Translations under genes and position numbers: made by a program | Notes under the pieces: generated by a model | The model's database searches: none | What the model was told of the DNA's origin: nothing | What the model saw: the letters and a program-made list of their open reading frames with translations, nothing else | Part shown: positions 1-11,948 of the stretch, piece after piece | Numbering within the stretch: position 1 is the first letter of the stretch | Layout of the letters: every line of letters starts with the position of its first letter | Assembly (NCBI GenBank): GCA_026874595.1 | Contig: CM049306.1 | Location: forward strand, 53,598,019 to 53,662,018 | Source: Sipunculus nudus | Lineage: Eukaryota > Annelida > Sipuncula > Golfingiida > Sipunculidae | Reading direction: 5' to 3' | DNA length: 64,000 nucleotides

Positions 1-619
1 AACTGATTGGGCCAAAATTTTGCATGTGTATAGATCTCACATAGCTCTTTATCATACACAAAACTGGAGGGGCCACTTGCAATCATTTTTGCACAGCGTC
101 CGTCTGTGTGTCTGCCGTGAGCTAAAATCACTCATATCACTGTATTGGTTTGACATAACTGCCTAAAATTTTGCAGTTTTATACATCCTGGACAGCTTTC
201 TTGATTTTATGACAGGTGGCACCACCTACATATTAGTTTATGCTGCAGACATCCAAGCTCATATCTCGGGAACCGTTTGACCGATTGGGCCAAAATTTAC
301 ATAGCTTGTAATCATACACAAAATTGGTGGCGCCAAGTCCTTCTGTTTGTCTTCTGTGGGATAAAATCACTCATTTACATGTAGTGGTTTGACTTTTCTG
401 CCTAAAATTTTCCATATGTATATAACTTGGACAGCTTTCTGGATTTGTGGTAGGTGGCGCAACCTGCATACACATTTCAGCTGCAGACATCCATGCTAAT
501 ATGCAACACACCTCACTCTATTTTCCCTTGCCACTCAAATAATCCACCTTACTTCACCTGTTCCACTCTGATTTTGGCGGATACATGTTGTCGCTTGTCA
601 CCTACCTGTATTCTAGTTT
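1..619 (+). mobile_element. Family B element, 5' part outside the window
   Basis: Tandem family-B units run in from the window edge, with repeated phrases such as 'gctgcagacatccaagctcatatctcgggaacc' type text, broken here into short matches. The element closes with the family-B 3' end: a GATTTTGGCGGATACA motif (inverse of the 5' TATCCGCCAAAA motif), a degraded GTTGTCGCTTGTCACCTAC hairpin, and TTCTAGTTT at 611-619. It is non-coding. Confidence in family membership is high; the class (Helentron-like) is inferred from end structure only. Confidence 0.75.
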
Positions 620-818
620 AAGGATGAGGTAGACAATCAATAAGAGAATATATTGAAAACCATGTTGATTATGTTAGTATCACTTGACTTTATATCACCC
701 TTGATTAAACACTCATGAGTCTATAAAAACATGTAGGGTCAATAAAAATATGCTAAAAAACTGTTAGGATTCTATTAGTATCACACTGAAAGACAAATCA
801 CAAAAGGAAAAAGATTTA
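620..818. other. AT-rich spacer, nothing recognised
   Basis: About 200 bp of AT-rich DNA between a family-B 3' end and a TA-flanked MITE. No open frame or repeat match to other parts of the window was seen. Confidence 0.5.
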
Positions 819-1455
819 CAGTCAAGCCCACTTTGTGTCATATCGGTTAATAGAAAATCCCGTTTATTGTCACATAAATCTGAAATTCCAAACCATTTCC
901 TATATAAACAATGGTAAAACTGACCGTTTACTATCATGAAATATTGTCATAATCCCGTTAATTGTCATGCTTGGAACCCTTGGCAGTGATACCATTTCGC
1001 AGTAATATCACATCAAACACTGACCAGGCAATCAATGAGGCCAAGAGCCAGTAATCGGTCAGGCATATCAAAAGATTGCATCTCCCACCTGTGTGCGCTA
1101 GGCAAGTGCAGTGATGCATGCGAGTCACTCCCTGTCCCTTAGCTAAATTACTTTATAAGATACCACGCTAATCAAGATCATTGCGTTTCTCCGTACGTTA
1201 ACAAGGGCGAAGTTTGCGTTCATATATCGTACATAATGAACTCCTGGCCTTTGAAAAGCTGCGGTTTACACCTCAGTTATGTTTTGCCGAGATGATATGA
1301 AGCATGAGCTCTAAACATTGTTTACGACTGGAAATTCTCTTTAAGGGTCCACGAAAAGCTGGAGGTTTTGTGAGCACTGGAGGAGATACCTGGCCCAAAA
1401 CCTAAAACGAGGTGAAACTTCAGAAAGTTGACATGACAATTAGCGGGCTTGACTG
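819..1455. mobile_element. Non-autonomous TA-flanked DNA transposon (MITE), 637 bp
   Basis: The ends are inverted: CAGTCAAGCCC at 819 and GGGCTTGACTG ending at 1455. The TIR continues imperfectly inward (CACTTTGTGTCATATC against CGCTAATTGTCATGTC). A TA dinucleotide flanks each side (817-818 and 1456-1457), the target duplication of Tc1/mariner and pogo-type elements. There is no transposase frame inside, so it would need a transposase supplied from elsewhere. Strand is not definable. Confidence 0.75.
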
Positions 1456-2340
1456 TATATGTTACTCATCACACAAAATTATAAAAACAGTTCTTTCACA
1501 CTTATCAGCTTTGACTCCCATCCATGGATTTTAGTCAGGTGTAGCGAACAGTATTGAAAATGTTGTTTTGTTTGAGCTAGAGAGATTGAGCAACACACAG
1601 TTTGTTGCAAAGTGATATGATTGGTTGTAAGTGTGAAATGATCAGTTATATTAAAAAATTAACAAAAAGAACACCAAGACACTAAGATCTGTTTTTATTA
1701 TCTAAAATATCAGACTTTGGTTTGTCATACTGCTGTAAAACATGACAAACATAAAACAGTTACAACATATAAACAGTTAATACAGCCTCTGATTACACCA
1801 GGACACCCACTCTCATTTAGCTGATTCTTGGCCCCTTTGCCAGAAATTGTGCTATCAGACCAATGAGAACGGGTGTCGCATGATTAAAATTTTGAGCTGG
1901 ATGCACAGTGTGATACCACACTGTCATTGGTCTGATTATAATCTTTTACTATGTATGCACCCTGGTGGTAGAACCCAGAAAATCTTGCTATACAAAGCAG
2001 TGGTTACAGGAGAGGAGATCCACACAACTGCATTGTACAACTGTGTGGCATAATGAGAAAGATTCTTCATATATTACTCCAGCACCACCAGTTACCCTTG
2101 AATTTCTGCACATGTGCAGCCAAGCAACCCCCTCTGGTGACATGTTTTTTCTGATTGTCAACATGGGCACATATACCATGTTTTGGGCACATAAACCATG
2201 TTTACTAAGAGCTTGTAAATAAACAAGTTCATAACACTGCCACAGGGACATAATAATTACCTTTCTTAAATTAGTTCTTTAAAGCCAACTATTCACTAAC
2301 ATATTCTCTAGGATTTACTTGGCATACATACTAGTATTAA
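1456..2340. other. Low-copy region with a nested inverted repeat
   Basis: No gene is recognised. The frames at 1847-2251 overlap on both strands and look like chance. A 13-bp perfect inverted repeat, ATCAGACCAATGA (1854-1866) and TCATTGGTCTGAT (1924-1936), encloses an 8-bp perfect stem ACAGTGTG/CACACTGT (1905-1912, 1917-1924). This could form a branched cruciform or be the edge of an old element. Confidence 0.5.
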
Positions 2341-3239
2341 AGGGACACAGTCAGGAGCAATATTATGCCTATTCTTTAACACTATCAGTTCAGCTTTGCT
2401 TTATACAAAAGTATCAAAGCAAAAGCATCCCAGTAACCAACCTCAGTTCCTCACATTAGGCTCTATAACACCTTGTCATGGGTCTGCATGTTGATAAACA
2501 CAGCCCCTGTGTGTAAGTTTACACTAAAAAGGTAGCGTGACTGGAGGTCCAATTGTGACCCACAAAACACAGTTTTTCAGCTAACAGGAACATGTATTAG
2601 ATTTTTTTTGGCCAAGTCAGTCATGGCAGCTCCTGATTGACACATGTTGTCACTCAGCGATGCACATGGCCAAACGCGCTGTGTTTATGTTGACACCTGT
2701 GATCGCGCTCAGTCCGCTGTTTTTAACAGTCGTTTACAGGAGTAAACAAATGGTTTTAAGGCAATATTTTTTTCAGGGACGATTTTTTTAAAGGGAAGCA
2801 ACTATTTTACATGTTAATTCAGCATGCTTTATAGGTGATTGGGCCCCTTTTATAAACCATTGGTAATTCCTGTTCAAAACTTGTCTTATAATTCCTGTGA
2901 TAGAGGTTTGAGCTTGTTTATCTACAAGCAGTTAGCAAACATGTGCCATTGTTGACAGACAGAAAAACCATGTAACCTTAGGTGATAGGTTGCATTTGTG
3001 TGGAAATTGAAAGGTCACTGCTTACGTATTGACCATTGCAAAACCCTTACTTGCCATCAGGTGTCCTAGTTGAATGTATTTGCTGTTTGGATTGCTTTAG
3101 TAGTCCCCAACTGGTTATAAATTTAGAATATAATCAAAATGAGCAGCCTTTGTGCTGTGGAATCAGTGTTTTTTGGACTATTATAAGATTCCAGGGATTA
3201 TCTTCAGTTAATAGATGTCACATTTTGGAATAGGTCCCT
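2341..3239. mobile_element. Possible TTAA-flanked MITE, 899 bp
   Basis: The segment begins AGGGAC and ends GTCCCT, and TTAA flanks it at 2337-2340 and 3240-3243. The visible TIR is only about 6 bp before the arms diverge, so chance is not excluded. No transposase frame is present. TTAA is the target of piggyBac-type transposons, but the TIR does not start with the usual CCC, so the superfamily is left open. Confidence 0.35.
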
Positions 3240-3243
3240 TTAA

Positions 3244-3556
3244 TATGTATTCAGAGGAAACCAGAAAACACAGGAACGTACAAATAATGCAATTCAATGG
3301 CTGGCTTTAGTACGCTCTCAGTGCAGCTGGGCCAGCTGTTTCAGAATAAAAATAGGATTTTTCTATCAGTTGTACAACAGAGTTCTGTTCATTTTTCAAT
3401 CAGCTGCTTTAAGATGAAAACACGGTACATCAAAGTCCATCAAAGATGTCTAATTTATAGATAAAAAATGAGTGCACTATTTGCTCTAAAGGCTCCTGTC
3501 TTGCTTATTTTAGATGATGGAGCACTTTGTCAAATCTGGTCTCCTGTGGTTTTTTT
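3244..3556. other. Spacer, nothing recognised
   Basis: About 310 bp between the possible TTAA element and the first family-A element. No convincing frame, RNA or repeat seen. Confidence 0.4.
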
Positions 3557-3610
3557 TAAGCTCAGCTGACTGTAAGTCACCTGAGCTTTAGCAATCACTC
3601 TTTGTATCAT

Positions 3611-3652
3611 CTGTCTGTCTGTCTGTCCGTCTGTCTGTCTGTCCGTCCGTCC
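3611..3652 (+). repeat. GTCT/GTCC microsatellite at a family A 5' end
   Basis: An interrupted tetranucleotide run of GTCT and GTCC just inside the 5' hairpin. The same kind of tract occurs in the same place in the A/D elements at 10.9 kb (family G), 14.2, 17.4, 18.8, 33.35 and 50.93 kb, so it is part of the element design and not an independent microsatellite. Confidence 0.85.
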
Positions 3653-5642
3653 GTTAACCAGGCACAAATCGTAACTGCTGGACCTGGAATCTTCTAACTT
3701 TACATCCAGAGAGGTTCATGAAAAATCTCCTTGGAAACCTGGAATTAGGTCTCTGTTACCCATATTCTTCAAGCTATGGGGCTCTGAAGTACCCCCCAGA
3801 ATAATGAAAAATTTTATACAATAGCTCAAGTATCTGAACAACTAATGCATTGATCACCATGATTCTGTGCACAAATATTGATCATGGAGTGTTTCATCAG
3901 TTTCTGCAGACTGGTGGAGCCACCTGTATTTTTTTTTATTTTTTTATGATTTTTTTCTCTGTTTTTGAGACCTTTAAAGATGTGGTCATCTGTTAACAGA
4001 GCACAAATTGTAACCACTGGACCTGGAATCTTCAAACAATACATCCAGAGAGGTCCATGAAAAGTCTCCATGGAAACCAGGAATTAGGTCTCTGTTACCC
4101 ATTTTTTTCAAGCTATGGGGCTCCAAAGTACCCCCCCCCCCTCCCCCCGTAGAAAAATGAAAAATTTGACACAAAAGCTCAAGTATCTGAACAACTTATG
4201 CATTGATCACATTGATTCTTTGCATGGATATTTGTCATGGAATGTTTCATCAGTTTCTGCAGACTGATGGTGCCACCTGTATTTTTTAAAATTTTTTACT
4301 ATTTTTTTCTCTGTTTTTGAGACCTTTAAAGATGTGGTCATCTGTTAACAAGGCACAAATTGTAACCGCTGGACCTGGAATCTTCTAACTTTACATCCAG
4401 AGAGGTTCATGAAAAATCTCCATGGAAACCTGGAATTAGGTCTCTGTTACACATATTCTTCAAGCTATGGGGCTCCAAAGTACCCCCTCCCCAGAATAAT
4501 GAAAAATTTGATACAAAAGCTCAAGTATCTGAACAACTAATGCATTGATCACCATGATTTATTGCATGGACATTGATCATGGAGTGTTTCATCAGTTTCT
4601 GCAGACTGGTGGAGCCACCTGTATTGTTTTAATTTTTTGGCGATTTTTCTCTATTTTCAAGACCTTTTAAAGATGCGGTCATCTGTTAATAGGGCACAAA
4701 TCGTAACAGCTGGACCTGGAATCTTCTTAATTTACATCCTGAGAGGTCCTTGAAAAGTTTCCTTGGAAACCTAGAATTAGGTCTCTGTTACCCATATTCT
4801 TCAAGCTATGGGGCTCCTAATTATCCCCCAGAATAATGAAAAATTTTATACAAAAGCTCAAGTGTCTGAACAACTAATGCATTGATCACCATGATTCTTT
4901 GCATGGATATTGATCATGGAGTGTTTCATCAGTTTCTGCAGACTGATGGCGCCACCTGTATTTTTATTTATTTTTTACTATTTTTTTTCTCTGTTTTTGA
5001 GACCTTTAAAGATGTGGTCATTTGTTAACAGGGCACAAATCGTAATCGCTTGACCTGGAATCTTCAAACAATACATCCAGAGAGGTCCATGAAAAGTCTC
5101 CATTAGACCCGGAATTAGGTCTCTGTTACCCATATTCTTTATGGGGCTCCGAAGTACACCCCCCCCCCCCCCCCATGAATAATGAAAAAATTTGTTATGG
5201 ATATTGTTATGGATATTTGTCATGGAACGTTACATTAGTTTCTGCAGACTGATGGCACCACCTGTATTTTTTTTATTTTTTTATTATTTTTTCTCTGTTT
5301 TTGAGCCAAAGCAGGGCACAAATCATAACCATTGGACCTTGAATCTTCTTACTTTAAATCCAGGGAGGTCCATGAGAAGTCTCCTTAGAAATGTGAAATT
5401 AGATCTTTGTTACCCATATTTTTTGAGCTATGGTGCTTCTAAGCACCCCTCAGAATGATTGAAAATTTTATACCAAAGTAGGGCACAAATCATAACCATT
5501 TGGCCCAGAAACTTCTTACTTGACATCCTGAGAGTTCCTCAAAAGTTCCTCAGAAACTGAAACTTGGTCACTGTGACCTATATTCCCAGAGTTTTGGGGT
5601 ATGTTTTAGCACCCCAGAAATAATGCAAAATACACACAAAGT

Positions 5643-5764
5643 GCCAGATTACTCAGGAAAGGCTGGACATTATCTTAATTAGTTGCCTGTGCAAGAACAT
5701 ATTGCCAGATTACTCAAGAAAGGCTGGACATTATCTTAATTAGTTGCCTGTGCAAGGACATATT
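5643..5764 (+). repeat. 61-bp direct duplication
   Basis: Two adjacent copies beginning GCCAGATTACTCA at 5643 and 5704 differ at only a few bases. They lie within the 3' part of the family-A element. The similarity suggests a recent local duplication. Confidence 0.9.
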
Positions 5765-5811
5765 GTCAACATGTTAGTCGGCTTAGCTTCATGACCCATG
5801 GGTCACTTGTT

Positions 5812-6009
5812 AAAGTTGTACTTTCAAAGTTTACATCTCATTAGGGGCAGGACCAGAGGGAATTTGAGATTTATGGTATAGTTGTGTCATTGAAAGGGTA
5901 GGTCCATGGCTTGCACGAAGCACACTAACACTGTCTGTTGAAAAAGGAACATATTTGTGTGACAGCACTCACAGCAGTCATTTTCTGTGATACTGGTATA
6001 GCAGTAACA
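5812..6009. other. Short spacer, nothing recognised
   Basis: No frame or repeat could be supported between the family-A 3' end and the GGACTTGAGTCC-rich region. Confidence 0.4.
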
Positions 6010-8570
6010 TAGGATTCTAGTGTGGACTTGGACTTGAGTCCATGCAGACTCAAGTCCCCATATTCAGGGACTCTGACTTTGTTTTGAGGGTCCTGGACTT
6101 GGAGGGCAAGACTCAAGTCCATCTCAAGTCCTACAGAAAAAAAAACTTTGTCATGTAAGGCCTGAAATTCAATTTAGAAAACCCAGGATAAAGACTTACA
6201 TGTGCCCATTAATGACAAAATATTACTAAAACAAGTTTATACTATGTAATAAACTCTAACTCTGCACTGGGAGTTAAAAAATAAAACATTGTCCACCTGA
6301 ACTGGTTTCTGAAAAAAAGGGCCTAATGATCTCAAATTTGAAATTAAAGGTGCTTTAGATAAAAACACTAAGATTCTCAAAGTAGGTGCACTTGGACTCG
6401 AACCTCAAGAACTCGAGGGGCTTGGACCTGGATTACACTCAGACTCAGATAGTGCGGACTCAACTACAACACTGTGGAATAGTATTCTGGGTTTCAGTTT
6501 TTTTAAGGGATAAATATAATCCACTAGGCTCTCATTTGGCAGAAATTGATAGTGCTTGCAAGGAAAATGAAAGTCATGAATGCTCACTGGAAAACTATTT
6601 GTCTTTTAAATTTATTTTGCTGATGCAACCCTTATATTCAACCATTTAAAGCACAGCTTGAGTTATTGTTTCCGCCAAAACAAAGTTTTGTGAATACTAT
6701 GTTTTTGACTGGGTTCCGCTGCCGCCGCCGTATTCGTTACCAGAGAACTCCTCTGAGACTGCTGGACAGATTTTTCCAAAACTTACACCAATTGTCGGGT
6801 CACATGTGAACTGGGAACCGTTTGACTGATCAGGAAAAAGTTTGGTACAAATGTAGCCCTTGGATAGCTTTATAACATACACAAAAAATGGTGGCGCCAC
6901 CTGCAACCACTTTTGCATGGCGTCTGACTGTTTGTCTGCCGTTGGATAAAATCACTCATATCTCGGCAGTGGTTTCACATATCTGCCTTAAATTTTGTAG
7001 GTTTATACATCCCAAGCAGCTTTTCTTGATTTTATGACAGGTGGCGCCACTTACATTCTAGTTTACACTGCAGACATCCAAGCTCATATCTTGGGAACCG
7101 TTAGAATGATTGGGCCAAAATTTTGCATGTGTATAGATCTCAATTAGCTCCTTATCATAAGCAAAACTGGTGGCGCCACCTGCAACTTTTTTTGCACAGT
7201 GTCCGTCTGTTTGTCTATGGTGGGATAAAATCACTCATAACTCAGCAGTGGTTTCACATATCTGCCTAAAATTTTGCAGGTTTATACATCCTGGACAGTT
7301 TTCTTGATTTTATGACAGGTGGTGCCACCTACATTGTAGTTTACGCTGCAGACATCTAAGCTCATATCATGGGAAACGTTTGCCGATTGGGCCAAAATTT
7401 TGCTTGTTTATAGATTTCACATAGCTCTTTATCACACACAAAACTGGAGGTGCCACCTGCAACCATTCTGCACAGCAACTGTCTGTTTGTCTGCAGTGGG
7501 CTATAATCACTCATATCTCATTAGTGTTTTGACTTATCTGCCTAAAATTTTGCAGGTTTATACATCTTGGTTAGCTTTCTCGATTTTTTTGGCAGGTGGT
7601 GCCACCTACCTACACATTTTGGCTTCAGACATCCATGGTAATATGCAACACACCTCACTCTATTTCCCCTTGCCACTCAATCCATGCATCACTTCACTTG
7701 TTCCACTCTGATTTTGGCGGATACACACAGTCGCTTGTTGACTACCTGTATTCTAGTTTATAGGGTTGTTTTATTAGCCTCACATGACTACAGTTGTTTA
7801 TCTTTAGTGTTGAGCTCCGAATCCAGAACCAACAGTTTGTCCTCAAGACTTCTGACTGAATCTCTAAGTATCCTCATCATTTTTTCTGTCAAGAAGTTTA
7901 TCCAAGTTTCCTCATTTATTAAGCCTTGCATTCTTATAATTAAGTAAATTTTATTATTGCCAGTACTTACTGTCAACATGGTTTTGGCAGGTTATGTTGA
8001 AGCTTATTATTGTATTGCTGAACTGGTGATATTACATTTTGGATGTGTGAATTTTTTTTTATAAATTGAGTTTTTGTTATATAGTTAACTGTAATGTAGA
8101 CGAGTTCACACTATCCAAGTCCAAGTCTGAATCCTGGCCACTTGAGTCCAAATCCGGGTCCATGTTGACCTCCTTTGAGTCTGTCATTCTGAGTCATTGA
8201 GCCTCCAAGTCCAATGCAAAAATATTTTTAAAGAAATGTTAAAAGAAATTTAAAATTGAAATTTGAGATCATCATGAGTATTTTAATGTTAGTTTATTAA
8301 TGCTATTTACTTAATTGAGTATTTGATCACTTTTAGCTCCTGATGCAGAGCTAAATTTTGTTATATATAAATACAGTTCTAATTTGCAATTGTTCCATAG
8401 TAGTCACACTTATATTTCAGTCTGTACATTATGTAACAGGGTTTTTTTTCTACTGGATGCTGCCTGAGTTAGCAAGGCTAAACTCTGGGTTTGAGTACAA
8501 AATTTAGTCCAGAAGAAGTGGACTCGAGTCCTAACTCCAGTCCAAATCTGGATTCAAATCCTACATTATT
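6010..8570. repeat. GGACTTGAGTCC-rich repeat, split by a family B insertion
   Basis: Clusters of the inverted words GGACTTGAGTCC and GACTCAAGTCC occur at about 6024-6130, 6385-6475, 8100-8215 and 8490-8560, on both sides of the family-B element at 6669-7759. One older repeat, about 1.5 kb without the insertion, is the simplest reading. No ends could be defined. The frames at 5925-6649 and 7684-7979 run on both strands with no recognisable domain and are rejected as genes. Confidence 0.45.
6669..7759 (+). mobile_element. Family B element, near complete
   Basis: Starts with a degraded family-B hairpin (TCCGCCAAAAC at 6671 against GTTTTGTGAATAC). It continues through tandem units with GGTGGCGCCACC near 6890 and 7045 and again near 7170. 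It ends with GATTTTGGCGGATACA, a GTCGCTTGTTGAC hairpin and TTCTAGTTT at 7751-7759. It sits inside the GGACTTGAGTCC-rich repeat. Non-coding. Confidence 0.75.
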
Positions 8571-9606
8571 GATAGTAATACCTGGGTGCATGCATGCAGC
8601 TATTCAACAATGGGTTTACTTTCTTGCTATACATTCTGTCATATATTTCTTTAAAATTCGTAAAAAATATATATACTTTTATTGTTGTTTGATTGACCTA
8701 GCCCATAGACAATAGCGACCATCAGGCTTCATTCATGTCATACCTGGGGGCCTTGTGTTCCTACAATATTTATACATGATTGATGCTAAAGTATAACCTT
8801 ACTGGGGCATGAGTGGTCTTAAACTCCTTTCAGCATTATGATCCTATTTAGCTTATTACAGAGGAGTCCTGCTACATGAAATGCCTCTTACTGTTCTTAG
8901 CTCATGCAGTAGGCCTCCCTTTTTCTGGGGATAATGGCAAGCAATGCTAAATCAATAACTATTTGTAAAATCACTTCCTTTGAGAGCTTGTAATCTCATT
9001 AACTGCTTTGTGGTTTTCTGATTTGATTAGCTGGCAGAATTCAACTTTTTTGCTTCTTTTTATCTTTTAGCTGATCAAGTCTTTCCAGGTTTTCTGGCTG
9101 TCCTGGGCCTTAAGGGCCCACTCTTTGTAAGTTTCTTTGGCTACCTGATACCTTATAGCCATTCTTTAATTTGTAAATAGGATTTGTCTGTCAGGATTTT
9201 AAAAGCTCATTTCTCCCCATAATATGTGCAGTGAACTGTTAGTTTCTGCTGTGGTCTCTCCATTAAAAACCCCATTTCATACTCTGATTGAACATTGTTT
9301 TATGTATTTTACTATTTATTTATGTAGATTAGTATAGAAAATTCACACCTTAAGTTTAATATTGCTAGGTCCTGACCATAACATCATCAGTGTAGAGACT
9401 TTTCTTGCTACAGTGTGTGAATTAAGATATTTTAAGCTCTGTTGACTGAAATTACTGGAGATACATGGCTGCATGGTCCTTTGTCTGTAGTTTTAGAGCC
9501 AATAAGCCATCCAGCTAGAAGTCCATCTGGCCATCTGTAGGTCCACATTTTTTAGTTGTTTCTTTCCTTATTATGATCTTATAAACTCTGATGTGACAAA
9601 ACTGTG

Positions 9607-9609
<3 letters not shown>
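8571..9609. other. About 1 kb, nothing recognised
   Basis: AT-rich sequence with no frame longer than about 75 codons and no match to the repeat families in this window. It could hold low-copy host sequence (intron or intergenic), but no exon was recognised. Confidence 0.4.

Positions 9610-9689
<80 letters not shown>
9610..9689. repeat. (TA)n microsatellite, ~80 bp
   Basis: A nearly pure alternating AT tract with one interruption around 9651. It explains the low-complexity isoleucine/tyrosine frame on the minus strand here. Confidence 0.97.
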
Positions 9690-9691
<2 letters not shown>

Positions 9692-10130
9692 AGAAGTGTG
9701 TGGTTTTCATGAGCTTCCATCATATCTAAATAACATTTCACGTATAAATTATAAAACATAAAGACAGGTTACAGGTTACAATATGGCTATCAGATTAGAC
9801 CAGTTGAAGATATCTAAAATTTACTGCATTGTGAAGTCGTAATGAGGGCTCAGTCAAAATAAACTGATAACTGAAATATTTACTCACTGTTATTACTGAA
9901 AATTGAAATATTATTAATGAAATAATATTTTAAATTGAGACCTGTAGCAGACCATGGCACTTTTTATAATTTACTTCAACTTGTAATAGGGGACCCCACC
10001 TAATGGCTTCACAGCTGAGAAAGAGGGTAAAAAAGTTAGATAGAAGGAAACTTATAAGGGGAAAGCTAACAGTAAATTCAAAAGTCTAAAACATGCAATG
10101 AAATTTCTCAGTTGCCCTTTTTAGTTCAGT
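9690..10130. other. Spacer, nothing recognised
   Basis: About 440 bp of AT-rich DNA without supported features. Confidence 0.4.
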
Positions 10131-10360
10131 TGACTTTAAGTCATGCTGATCGAGCTATATTGATGGGGTTTGTCCATCCTTCTTGGCTCTAGGTCTAGTC
10201 TGCCAATCCATCCATATTCACTGTTAGGCCCAGAAAGTACTTGCTTATCCAGATGAGTCCCAGTGAAGTCTCCTGGCAAAATTAGATCACTGATCTTTAT
10301 TCTGTGCATGACATACTCATCAAAAAACTTAATTTTGAGCATTTTTAATGTTAGACATTT
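10131..10360 (+). mobile_element. Degraded family A 5' fragment
   Basis: TTAGTTCAGTTGACTTTAAG at 10131 and the following text to a TTTGTCC-type start are a diverged copy of the family-A 5' end. The body stops where family F begins near 10361, and no A body resumes after F, so this is a truncated relic. Confidence 0.5.
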
Positions 10361-11880
10361 TTATCCCCCAGCCACAAAGTGGCCGGGGCATATAGTTTTA
10401 CCCATGTCCGTCCTTCCGTCATTCCGAAATCAAACAGTTGTACGGACTTTTTTTTGCAATGCCTGCAGACATTGGCCTGATTTTTGGTGTGTGGGCAGAT
10501 AATGACCAGTTACAGATCGAGTTCGCGTTTCGTCCCGGTTGACCTACTTTTTACTGTTTTACGGCTCCTAAACTTAGAAAATTTCATGAAAAATATAAAT
10601 TTTCATGACAAATACACATGTACGGACTTTTGTTCGCAATGCCTGCAGATATTGGCCTGATTTTTGGTGTGTGGGCAGATAATGACCAGTGACAGATTGA
10701 GTTCACGTTTTGTCCTGCTTGACCTCCTTTTGATTGTTTTACAGCTCCTAAACATAGAAAATTTCATGAAAAATAGAAATTTTCATGACAAATGTACATG
10801 TACAGCCGTTTTTAGCCCTCAGCTCATAGGCTGATGGGCTATTGTTGTCACCCAAGCTGTCCGTCTATCCGTCCGTCCATCTGTCTGTCTGGTGTCCGTC
10901 TGTCTGTCCGTTCCGCGTCTGTTAACTTTCAGTATCTTGTGAGCGGGATATCTATAAAAGGATTCACTATTGGAATTTTATTTCATCAGTGAAGATGTAT
11001 ATCGATAAAATCGAGATCAAGTTCGAAGATGGGTGACCTTGACCCATTTTTCTACATTTTAGAGCTGATTATAGAAAAACACTCAGAAGCTTATATCTCA
11101 GGAACCATTGTGTGGATTTTCAAAATACTTACTATGATCATTGGGACTGATGGTCTGTACGTGCTGCACAATTTTGGTGGCGCCACCTGCAATTTCTGAT
11201 TTTTTTATGAAATTTTATCAGATTTTTCAATTTCGGCCTTTTGTGCAGGATATCTCCAAAGGTATTCAACACAGGAACTTCATTACTTCAGTGCTATTGC
11301 ATTATATTTACAAAATCTTGGTCAAGTTCAAAGATGGGTGGTCTTGACCTACTTTTCAAGGTCACAGAGCTTGGTATAGAAAAAAACTTAGAAGCTTATT
11401 TCTCAGGAAGCATTTGGTGAAGCGTTATGAAACATGGTACATACCTCTCCAATTTAAATTTATAACTGATTATCAGCTTTTGCTAATATTCTAGTTTCGC
11501 AATGCAATGCTTACAGATACTGGCCTAATGTTTGGTCTGTGGGTGCATAATGACCAATTACAGATCGAGTTCGCGTTTCGTCCCAGTTAACCTATTTTTG
11601 ACCATATGACAGATCCTGAACATAGAAAATTTCATGAAAGACAGAATTTTTATGAAAAATGCACATGTATGGACCTTTTTCACAATGCCTGCAGATACTG
11701 GCCTGATTTTTGGTGTGTTGCTTGATACTGACCCGTAACAGATCGAGTTGCATTTTGCCCTAGTTGACCTACTTTTGACCATACAACACCTCCTGAACTT
11801 AAAAATTTTACAAAATTTAACAAATGTTTCTAATTTGCCCCAGGCGGGGGCATTCATGTCGTTCCGACACATCTAGTTTT
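10361..11880 (+). mobile_element. Family F element (Helentron/HINE-like) with family G inside
   Basis: The 5' end folds as CCCCAGCCAC (from 10366) with GTGGCCGGGG (10379-10388). Two ~180-bp core units begin with GTACGGACTTTT (about 10440 and 10620), and further units follow after the nested element. The 3' end has TGTCG-TTC-CGACA (11857-11869) and finishes ATCTAGTTTT. GGCGGGGG near 11844 is the inverse of the 5' CCCCC motif. Between 10813 and 11496 it is interrupted by family G; the F unit resumes at TCGCAATGC. Non-coding. Confidence 0.65.
10813..11496 (+). mobile_element. Family G element nested in family F
   Basis: The 5' end AGCCCTCAGC (10814-10823) pairs with GCTGATGGGCT (10830-10840) with one bulge. 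A GTCCGTC/GTCTGTC tract follows. The body holds one perfect GGTGGCGCCACC (11176-11187). The 3' end has CTGATTATCAG, then AGCTTTTGCT, and finishes TTCTAGTTT, as in family B. Flanking F sequence joins cleanly across the insertion with only T residues in doubt. Confidence 0.65.
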
Positions 11881-11948
11881 ATGTTAATGTGTTCAAGTTT
11901 TTTTTTACAAAAAAAATATAATTGATTATCAAAATGAAAAGTATAATT

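Larger units (their letters stand above)
3557..5811 (+). mobile_element. Complete family A element (Helentron/HINE-like), tandem core
   Basis: The 5' end is AGCTCAGCTGACT followed by AGTCACCTGAGCT, a 13-bp stem with one mismatch. A GTCT/GTCC microsatellite follows (about 3611-3652). The core is tandem: the phrase GCACAAAT recurs near 3662, 4001, 4353, 4694 and 5033, giving units of about 340 bp. Each unit ends near GGTGGAGCCACC or a related form of the shared palindrome. The 3' end has the perfect palindrome TGACCCATGGGTCA (5792-5805) and finishes CTTGTT. A 61-bp tandem duplication sits near the 3' end (starts 5643 and 5704). It is non-coding; the small frames inside are repeat shadows. Confidence 0.75.
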
